Shown here piece after piece: positions 49,192-59,613 of a DNA stretch of 64,000 nt. The notes beneath the pieces are model-generated. The model made no database searches. It was not told where the DNA came from and saw only the letters and a program-made list of their open reading frames with translations. Positions within the stretch are counted from its first letter, which is position 1, and every line of letters begins with the position of its first letter. The DNA comes from Aulostomus chinensis (Eukaryota; Chordata; Actinopteri; Syngnathiformes; Aulostomidae). A program made the translations under genes and the position numbers. Location: the NCBI GenBank assembly GCA_037954235.1, contig JBBMOA010000038.1, positions 217,374-281,373 on the forward strand. Reading direction: 5' to 3'.

Positions 49192-51622
49192 TTATATGTC
49201 TTTCTATGCTTTCAGGTTGAAACTTGACTTAAAACTCACTTTGAACAAAAGTTATGGCATTTTTGTATCACAGGTCACAAATAGTGTTTTCTCAGCGAGA
49301 GAAGGCCAAAATGAACACTTCATGCAGAACTCCTGTATTTTGATGAAAACTGATTGAAATCCACCTGTAACTTCAAGTTTGTGCATCGTTCTATGCTTTC
49401 AGGTTGAATCTTGACTGAAAACTCAATTTGAAAAAAAGTTATGGCATTTTTGTGTCACAGGTCACAAATAGCGTTTTCTCAGCGAGAGAAGGCCAAAATG
49501 AACACTTTATGCATAACTCTTGTATTTCAATGAAAACTCACTGAAATCCACCTGTAACTTCAAGTTTATGCATCTTTCTATGCTTTCAGGTTGAAACTTG
49601 ACTGAAAACTTACTTTCAACAAAAGTTATGGCTGTTTTGTGTCACAGGTCACAAATAGCGTTTTCTCAGCGAGAGAAGGCCAAAATGAACACTTCATGCA
49701 GAACTCCTGTATTTTGATGAAAACTCACTGAAATCAAGCTGTAACTTCAAGTTTATGCATCTTTCTATGCTTTCAGGTTGAAACTTGACTGAAAACTCAC
49801 TTTCAACAAAAGTTATGGCTGTTTTGTGTCACAGGTCATAAATAGCGTTTTCTCAGCGAGAGAAGGCCAAAATGAACACTTCATGCAGAACTCCTGTATT
49901 TTGATGAAAACTCACCGAAATCAAGCTGTATCTTCAAGTTTATGCATCTTTCTATGCTTTCAGGTTGAAACTTGACTGAAAACTCACTTTCAACAAAAGT
50001 TATGGCTGTTTTGTGTCACAGGTCATAAATAGCGTTTTCTCAGCGAGAGAAGGCCAAAATGAACACTTCATGCAGAACTCCTGTATTTTGATGAAAACTC
50101 ATTGAAATCCACCTGTAACTTCAAGTTTATGCATCTTTCTATGCTTTCAGGTTGAAACTTGACTGAAAACTCACTTTGAACAAAAGTTATGGCATTTTTG
50201 TGTCACAGGTCACAAATAGTGTTTTCTCAGCGAGAGAAGGCCAAAATGAACACTTCATGCATCACTCCTGTATTTTGATGAAAACTCACTGAAATCCACC
50301 TGTAACTTCAAGTTTATGCATCTTTCTATGCTTTCAGGTTGAAACTTGACTGAAAACTCACTTTGAACAAAAGTTATGGCATTTTTGTGTCACAGGTCAC
50401 AAATAGTGTTTTCTCAGCGAGAGAAGGCCAAAATGAACACTTCATGCAGAACTCCTGTATTTTGATGAAAACTCACTGAAATCAAGCTGTGAATTCAAGT
50501 TTATGCATCTTTCTATGCTTTCAGGTTGAAACTTGACTGAAAACTCACTTTCAACAAAAGTTATGGCTGTTTTGTGTCACAGGTCACAAATAGCGTTTTC
50601 TCAGCGAGAGAAGGCCAAAATGAACACTTCATGCAGAACTCCTGTATTTTGATGAAAACTCACTGAAATCAAGCTGTAACTTCAATTTTATGCATCTTTC
50701 TATGCTTTCAGGTTGAAACTTGACTTAAAACTCACTTTGAACAAAAGTTATGGCATTTTTGTATCACAGGTCACAAATAGTGTTTTCTCAGCGAGAGAAG
50801 GCCAAAATGAACACTTCATGCAGAACTCCTGTATTTTGATGAAAACTCACTGAAATCCACCTGTAACTTCAAGTTTATGCATCTTTCTATTCTTTCAGGT
50901 TGAAACTTGACTGAAAACTCACTTTGAACAAAAGTTATGGCATTTTTGTGTCACAGGTCACAAATAGGGTTTTCTCAGCGAGAGAAGGCCAAAATGAACA
51001 CTTCATGCATAACTCTTGTATTTCGATGAAAACTCACTGAAATCCACCTGTAACTTCAAGTTTATGCATCTTTCTATGCTTTCAGGTTGAAACTTGACTG
51101 AAAACTCACTTTGAACAAAAGTTATGGCATTTTTGTGTCACAGGTCACAAATAGTGTTTTCTCAGCGAGAGAAGGCCAAAATGAACACTTCATGCAGAAC
51201 TCCTGTATTTTGATGAAAACTCACTGAAATCAAGCTGTAACTTCAAGTTTGTGCATCGTTCTATGCTTTCAGGTTGAAACTTGACTGAAAACTCAATTTG
51301 AACAAAAGTTATGGCATTTTTGTGTCACAGGTCACAAATAGCGTTTTCTCAGCGAGAGAAGGCCAAAATGAACACTTTATGTATAACTCTTGTATTTTGA
51401 TGAAAACTCACTGAAATCCACCTGTAACTTCAAGTTTATGCATCTTTCTATGCTTTCAGGTTGAAACTTGACTGAAAACTCACTTTTAACAAAAGTTATG
51501 GCATTTTTGTATCACAGGTCACAAATAGTGTTTTCTCAGCGAGAGAAGGCAAAAATGAACACTTCATGCAGAACTCCTGTATTTTGATGAAAACTCACTG
51601 AAATCAAGCTGTAACTTCAAGT
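49192..51622. repeat. 13-monomer HOR unit E2 (2431 bp), with one substituted monomer
   Basis: This unit is nearly identical to E1 and E3. By eye I found only a handful of differences from E3: 'ca' for 'tg' at 49528-49529, 'cactgaaatccacctg' instead of 'cattgaaatccacatg' near 50850, 'tattctt' for 'tatgctt' near 50889, and G to C at about 53481 on the E3 side. Three of these fall in one monomer (about 50843-50900), and E1 agrees with E3 there. E2 is therefore the odd one, perhaps by gene conversion from another monomer type. Confidence 0.88.
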
Positions 51623-54053
51623 TTATATGTCTTTCTATGCTTTCAGGTTGAAACTTGACTTAAAACTCACTTTGAACAAAAGTTATGGCATTTTTGTATC
51701 ACAGGTCACAAATAGTGTTTTCTCAGCGAGAGAAGGCCAAAATGAACACTTCATGCAGAACTCCTGTATTTTGATGAAAACTGATTGAAATCCACCTGTA
51801 ACTTCAAGTTTGTGCATCGTTCTATGCTTTCAGGTTGAATCTTGACTGAAAACTCAATTTGAAAAAAAGTTATGGCATTTTTGTGTCACAGGTCACAAAT
51901 AGCGTTTTCTCAGCGAGAGAAGGCCAAAATGAACACTTTATGCATAACTCTTGTATTTTGATGAAAACTCACTGAAATCCACCTGTAACTTCAAGTTTAT
52001 GCATCTTTCTATGCTTTCAGGTTGAAACTTGACTGAAAACTTACTTTCAACAAAAGTTATGGCTGTTTTGTGTCACAGGTCACAAATAGCGTTTTCTCAG
52101 CGAGAGAAGGCCAAAATGAACACTTCATGCAGAACTCCTGTATTTTGATGAAAACTCACTGAAATCAAGCTGTAACTTCAAGTTTATGCATCTTTCTATG
52201 CTTTCAGGTTGAAACTTGACTGAAAACTCACTTTCAACAAAAGTTATGGCTGTTTTGTGTCACAGGTCATAAATAGCGTTTTCTCAGCGAGAGAAGGCCA
52301 AAATGAACACTTCATGCAGAACTCCTGTATTTTGATGAAAACTCACCGAAATCAAGCTGTATCTTCAAGTTTATGCATCTTTCTATGCTTTCAGGTTGAA
52401 ACTTGACTGAAAACTCACTTTCAACAAAAGTTATGGCTGTTTTGTGTCACAGGTCATAAATAGCGTTTTCTCAGCGAGAGAAGGCCAAAATGAACACTTC
52501 ATGCAGAACTCCTGTATTTTGATGAAAACTCATTGAAATCCACCTGTAACTTCAAGTTTATGCATCTTTCTATGCTTTCAGGTTGAAACTTGACTGAAAA
52601 CTCACTTTGAACAAAAGTTATGGCATTTTTGTGTCACAGGTCACAAATAGTGTTTTCTCAGCGAGAGAAGGCCAAAATGAACACTTCATGCATCACTCCT
52701 GTATTTTGATGAAAACTCACTGAAATCCACCTGTAACTTCAAGTTTATGCATCTTTCTATGCTTTCAGGTTGAAACTTGACTGAAAACTCACTTTGAACA
52801 AAAGTTATGGCATTTTTGTGTCACAGGTCACAAATAGTGTTTTCTCAGCGAGAGAAGGCCAAAATGAACACTTCATGCAGAACTCCTGTATTTTGATGAA
52901 AACTCACTGAAATCAAGCTGTGAATTCAAGTTTATGCATCTTTCTATGCTTTCAGGTTGAAACTTGACTGAAAACTCACTTTCAACAAAAGTTATGGCTG
53001 TTTTGTGTCACAGGTCACAAATAGCGTTTTCTCAGCGAGAGAAGGCCAAAATGAACACTTCATGCAGAACTCCTGTATTTTGATGAAAACTCACTGAAAT
53101 CAAGCTGTAACTTCAATTTTATGCATCTTTCTATGCTTTCAGGTTGAAACTTGACTTAAAACTCACTTTGAACAAAAGTTATGGCATTTTTGTATCACAG
53201 GTCACAAATAGTGTTTTCTCAGCGAGAGAAGGCCAAAATGAACACTTCATGCAGAACTCCTGTATTTTGATGAAAACTCATTGAAATCCACATGTAACTT
53301 CAAGTTTATGCATCTTTCTATGCTTTCAGGTTGAAACTTGACTGAAAACTCACTTTGAACAAAAGTTATGGCATTTTTGTGTCACAGGTCACAAATAGGG
53401 TTTTCTCAGCGAGAGAAGGCCAAAATGAACACTTCATGCATAACTCTTGTATTTCGATGAAAACTCACTGAAATCCACCTCTAACTTCAAGTTTATGCAT
53501 CTTTCTATGCTTTCAGGTTGAAACTTGACTGAAAACTCACTTTGAACAAAAGTTATGGCATTTTTGTGTCACAGGTCACAAATAGTGTTTTCTCAGCGAG
53601 AGAAGGCCAAAATGAACACTTCATGCAGAACTCCTGTATTTTGATGAAAACTCACTGAAATCAAGCTGTAACTTCAAGTTTGTGCATCGTTCTATGCTTT
53701 CAGGTTGAAACTTGACTGAAAACTCAATTTGAACAAAAGTTATGGCATTTTTGTGTCACAGGTCACAAATAGCGTTTTCTCAGCGAGAGAAGGCCAAAAT
53801 GAACACTTTATGTATAACTCTTGTATTTTGATGAAAACTCACTGAAATCCACCTGTAACTTCAAGTTTATGCATCTTTCTATGCTTTCAGGTTGAAACTT
53901 GACTGAAAACTCACTTTTAACAAAAGTTATGGCATTTTTGTATCACAGGTCACAAATAGTGTTTTCTCAGCGAGAGAAGGCAAAAATGAACACTTCATGC
54001 AGAACTCCTGTATTTTGATGAAAACTCACTGAAATCAAGCTGTAACTTCAAGT
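51623..54053. repeat. 13-monomer HOR unit E3 (2431 bp), core of the 22-mer
   Basis: This is the third 13-mer. It starts with 'ttatatgtc' at 51623 and carries GAATTC at 52922, TTCG at 53453 and 'ggcaaaaatg' at 53979. At 54054, where a fourth 'tatatgtc' monomer would be expected, the sequence instead has 'tatgcatc' followed by 'gactaaaaaatc'. The 13-mer series therefore ends and nine other monomers intervene before the next 'tatatgtc' at 55736. Confidence 0.88.
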
Positions 54054-55735
54054 TTATGCATCTTTCTATGCTTTCAGGTTGAAACTTGACTAAAAAATCA
54101 CTTTGAACAAAAGTTATGGCATTTTTTTATCACAGGTCACAAATAGTGTTTTCTCAGCGAGAGAAGGCCAAAATGAACACTTCATGCAGAACTCCTGTAT
54201 TTTGATGAAAACTCACTGAAATCCACCTGTAACTTCAAGTTTATGCATCTTTCTATGCTTTCAGGTTGAAACTTGACTGAAAACTCACTTTGAACAAAAG
54301 TTATGGCATTTTTATGTCACAGCTCACAAATAGTGTTTTCTCAGCGAGAGAAGGCCAAAATGAACACTTCATGCAGAACTCCTGTATTTTGATGAAAACT
54401 CACTGAAATCAAGCTGTAACTTCAAGTTTATGCATCTTTCTATGCTTTCAGGTTGAAACTTGACTGAAAACTCACTTTCAACAAAAGTTATGGCTGTTTT
54501 GTGTCACAGGTCACAAATAGCGTTTTCTCAGCGAGAGAAGGCCAAAATGAACACTTCATGCAGAACTCCTGTATTTTGATGAAAACTCACTGAAATCAAG
54601 CTGTATCTTCAAGTTTATGCAACTTTCTATGCTTTCAGGTTGAAACTTGACTGAAAACTCACTTTCAACAAAAGTTATGGCTGTTTTGTGTCACAGGTCA
54701 CAAATAGCGTTTTCTCAGCGAGAGAAGGCCAAAATGAACACTTCATGCAGAACTCCTGTATTTTGATGAAAACTCACTGAAATCAAGCTGTAACTTCAAT
54801 TTTATGCATCTTTCTATGCTTTCAGGTTGAAACTTGACTTAAAACTCACTTTGAACAAAAGTTATGGCATTTTTGTATCACAGGTCACAAATAGTGTTTT
54901 CTCAGCGAGAGAAGGCCAAAATGAACACTTAATGCAGAACTCCTGTATTTTGATGAAAACTCACTGAAATCCACCTGTAACTTCAAGTTTATGCATCTTT
55001 CTATGCTTTCAGGTTGAAACTTGACTGAAAACTCACTTTGAACAAAAGTTATGGCATTTTTATGTCACAGGTCACAAATAGTGTTTTCTCAGCGAGAGAA
55101 GGCCAAAATGAACACTTAATGCAGAACTCCTGTATTTTGATGAAAACTCACTGAAATCCACCTGTAACTTCAAGTTTATGCATCTTTCTATGCTTTCAGG
55201 TTGAAACTTGACTGAAAACTCACTTTGAACAAAAGTTATGGCATTTTTGTGTCACAGGTCACAAATAGTGTTTTCTCAGCGAGAGAAGGCCAAAATGAAC
55301 TCTTCATGCAGAACTCTTGTATTTTGATGAAAACTCACTGAAATCAAGCTGTAACTTCAAGTTTATGCATCTTTCTATGCTTTCAGGTTGAAACTTGACT
55401 GAAAACTCACTTTGAACAAAAGTTATGGCATTTTTGTGTCACAGGTCACAAATAGTGTTTTCTCAGCGAGAGAAGGCCAAAATGAACACTTCATGCATAA
55501 CTCTTTATTTTGATGAAAACTCACTGAAATCCACCTTTAACTTCAAGTTTATGCATCTTTCTATGCTTTCAGGTTGAAACTTGACTGAAAACTCACTTTG
55601 AACAAAAGTTATGGCTGTTTTGTGTCACAGGTCACAAATAGCGTTTTCTCAGCAAGAGAAGGCCAAAATGAACACTTCATGCAGAACACCTGTATTTTGA
55701 TGAAAACTCACTGAAATCAAGCTGTAACTTCAAGT
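54054..55735. repeat. Nine-monomer insert that turns the 13-mer into a 22-mer (1682 bp)
   Basis: This stretch is 9 x 187 minus 1. The missing base is the 'ctctttatt' deletion at 55501. Its monomers include 'actaaaaaatc', 'cacagctcac' (near 54322), 'tgcaactttc' (near 54620), two 'cacttaatgc', 'gaactcttcatgc' and 'agaacacctg'. The same series, with the same deletion, occurs in domain D at about 40.7-42.4 kb, which may be its source. In E it recurs in the next two units, with 'cacagctcac' at about 58435 and 62174. Confidence 0.85.
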
Positions 55736-58700
55736 TTATATGTCTTTCTATGCTTTCAGGTTGAAACTTGACTTAAAACTCACTTTGAACAAAAGTTATG
55801 GCATTTTTGTATCACAGGTCACAAATAGTGTTTTCTCAGCGAGAGAAGGCCAAAATGAACACTTCATGCAGAACTCCTGTATTTTGATGAAAACTGATTG
55901 AAATCCACCTGTAACTTCAAGTTTGTGCATCGTTCTATGCTTTCAGGTTGAATCTTGACTGAAAACTCAATTTGAACAAAAGTTATGGCATTTTTGTGTC
56001 ACAGGTCACAAATAGCGTTTTCTCAGCGAGAGAAGGCCAAAATGAACACTTTATGCATAACTCTTGTATTTTGATGAAAACTCACTGAAATCCACCTGTA
56101 ACTTCAAGTTTATGCATCTTTCTATGCTTTCAGGTTGAAACTTGACTGAAAACTCACTTTCAACAAAAGTTATGGCTGTTTTGTGTCACAGGTCACAAAT
56201 AGCGTTTTCTCAGCGAGAGAAGGCCAAAATGAACACTTCATGCAGAACTCCTGTATTTTGATGAAAACTCACTGAAATCAAGCTGTAACTTCAAGTTTAT
56301 GCATCTTTCTATGCTTTCAGGTTGAAACTTGACTGAAAACTCACTTTCAACAAAAGTTATGGCTGTTTTGTGTCACAGGTCATGAATAGCGTTTTCTCAG
56401 CGAGAGAAGGCCAAAATGAACACTTCATGCAGAACTCCTGTATTTTGATGAAAACTCACCGAAATCAAGCTGTATCTTCAAGTTTATGCATCTTTCTATG
56501 CTTTCAGGTTGAAACTTGACTGAAAACTCACTTTCAACAAAAGTTATGGCTGTTTTGTGTCACAGGTCATAAATAGCGTTTTCTCAGCGAGAGAAGGCCA
56601 AAATGAACACTTCATGCAGAACTCCTGTATTTTGATTAAAACTCATTGAAATCCACCTGTAACTTCAAGTTTATGCATCTTTCTATGCTTTCAGGTTGAA
56701 ACTTGACTTAAAACTCACTTTGAACAAAAGTTATGGCATTTTTGTGTCACAGGTCACAAATAGTGTTTTCTCAGCGAGAGAAGGCCAAAATGAACACTTC
56801 ATGCATCACTCCTGTATTTTGATGAAAACTCACTGAAATCCACCTGTAACTTCAAGTTTATGCATCTTTCTATGCTTTCAGGTTGAAACTTGACTGAAAA
56901 CTCACTTTGAACAAAAGTTATGGCATTTTTGTGTCACAGGTCACAAATAGTGTTTTCTCAGCGAGAGAAGGCCAAAATGAACACTTCATGCAGAACTCCT
57001 GTATTTTGATGAAAACTCACTGAAATCAAGCTGTGAATTCAAGTTTATGCATCTTTCTATGCTTTCAGGTTGAAACTTGACTGAAAACTCACTTTCAACA
57101 AAAGTTATGGCTGTTTTGTGTCACAGGTCACAAATAGCGTTTTCTCAGCGAGAGAAGGCCAAAATGAACACTTCATGCAGAACTCCTGTATTTTGATGAA
57201 AACTCACTGAAATCAAGCTGTAACTTCAATTTTATGCATCTTTCTATGCTTTCAGGTTGAAACTTGACTTAAAACTCACTTTGAACAAAAGTTATGGCAT
57301 TTTTGTATCACAGGTCACAAATAGTGTTTTCTCAGCGAGAGAAGGCCAAAATGAACACTTCATGCAGAACTCCTGTATTTTGATGAAAACTCATTGAAAT
57401 CCACATGTAACTTCAAGTTTATGCATCTTTCTATGCTTTCAGGTTGAAACTTGACTGAAAACTCACTTTGAACAAAAGTTATGGCATTTTTGTGTCACAG
57501 GTCACAAATAGGGTTTTCTCAGCGAGAGAAGGCCAAAATGAACACTTCATGCATAACTCTTGTATTTCGATGAAAACTCACTGAAATCCACCTGTAACTT
57601 CAAGTTTATGCATCTTTCTATGCTTTCAGGTTGAAACTTGACTGAAAACTCACTTTGAACAAAAGTTATGGCATTTTTGTGTCACAGGTCACAAATAGTG
57701 TTTTCTCAGCGAGAGAAGGCCAAAATGAACACTTCATGCAGAACTCCTGTATTTTGATGAAAACTCACTGAAATCAAGCTGTAACTTCAAGTTTGTGCAT
57801 CGTTCTATGCTTTCAGGTTGAAACTTGACTGAAAACTCAATTTGAACAAAAGTTATGGCATTTTTGTGTCACAGGTCACAAATAGCGTTTTCTCAGCGAG
57901 AGAAGGCCAAAATGAACACTTTATGTATAACTCTTGTATTTTGATGAAAACTCACTGAAATCCACCTGTAACTTCAAGTTTATGCATCTTTCTATGCTTT
58001 CAGGTTGAAACTTGACTGAAAACTCACTTTTAACAAAAGTTATGGCATTTTTGTATCACAGGTCACAAATAGTGTTTTCTCAGCGAGAGAAGGCAAAAAT
58101 GAACACTTCATGCAGAACTCCTGTATTTTGATGAAAACTCACTGAAATCAAGCTGTAACTTCAAGTTTATGCATCTTTCTATGCTTTCAGGTTGAAACTT
58201 GACTAAAAAATCACTTTGAACAAAAGTTATGGCATTTTTTTATCACAGGTCACAAATAGTGTTTTCTCAGCGAGAGAAGGCCAAAATGAACACTTCATGC
58301 AGAACTCCTGTATTTTGATGAAAACTCACTGAAATCCACCTGTAACTTCAAGTTTATGCATCTTTCTATGCTTTCAGGTTGAAACTTGACTGAAAACTCA
58401 CTTTGAACAAAAGTTATGGCATTTTTATGTCACAGCTCACAAATAGTGTTTTCTCAGCGAGAGAAGGCCAAAATGAACACTTCATGCAGAACTCCTGTAT
58501 TTTGATGAAAACTCACTGAAATCAAGCTGTAACTTCAAGTTTATGCATCTTTCTATGCTTTCAGGTTGAAACTTGACTGAAAACTCACTTTCAACAAAAG
58601 TTATGGCTGTTTTGTGTCACAGGTCACAAATAGCGTTTTCTCAGCGAGAGAAGGCCAAAATGAACACTTCATGCAGAACTCCTGTATTTTGATGAAAACT

Positions 58701-59613
58701 CACTGAAATCAAGCTGTATCTTCAAGTTTATGCAACTTTCTATGCTTTCAGGTTGAAACTTGACTGAAAACTCACTTTCAACAAAAGTTATGGCTGTTTT
58801 GTGTCACAGGTCACAAATAGCGTTTTCTCAGCGAGAGAAGGCCAAAATGAACACTTCATGCAGAACTCCTGTATTTTGATGAAAACTCACTGAAATCAAG
58901 CTGTAACTTCAATTTTATGCATCTTTCTATGCTTTCAGGTTGAAACTTGACTTAAAACTCACTTTGAACAAAAGTTATGGCATTTTTGTATCACAGGTCA
59001 CAAATAGTGTTTTCTCAGCGAGAGAAGGCCAAAATGAACACTTAATGCAGAACTCCTGTATTTTGATGAAAACTCACTGAAATCCACCTGTAACTTCAAG
59101 TTTATGCATCTTTCTATGCTTTCAGGTTGAAACTTGACTGAAAACTCACTTTGAACAAAAGTTATGGCATTTTTATGTCACAGGTCACAAATAGTGTTTT
59201 CTCAGCGAGAGAAGGCCAAAATGAACACTTAATGCAGAACTCCTGTATTTTGATGAAAACTCACTGAAATCCACCTGTAACTTCAAGTTTATGCATCTTT
59301 CTATGCTTTCAGGTTGAAACTTGACTGAAAACTCACTTTGAACAAAAGTTATGGCATTTTTGTGTCACAGGTCACAAATAGTGTTTTCTCAGCGAGAGAA
59401 GGCCAAAATGAACTCTTCATGCAGAACTCTTGTATTTTGATGAAAACTCACTGAAATCAAGCTGTAACTTCAAGTTTATGCATCTTTCTATGCTTTCAGG
59501 TTGAAACTTGACTGAAAACTCACTTTGAACAAAAGTTATGGCATTTTTGTGTCACAGGTCACAAATAGTGTTTTCTCAGCGAGAGAAGGCCAAAATGAAC
59601 ACTTCATGCATAA
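55501..59613. repeat. 22-monomer HOR unit (4113 bp)
   Basis: The unit is delimited by the 1-bp deletion 'ctctttatt' at 55501 and 59614; its length is 22 x 187 minus 1. It shares the derived variants 'catgaatagcg' (near 56382) and 'gattaaaactc' (near 56634) with the next unit (near 60120 and 60374), but the 13-mers upstream have 'cataaatagcg' and 'gatgaaaactc'. It also has 'tttgaacaaaag' in the 'gttgaatc' monomer, where E1 to E3 have 'tttgaaaaaaag'. It is therefore closer to the unit that follows than to those before it. Confidence 0.9.
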
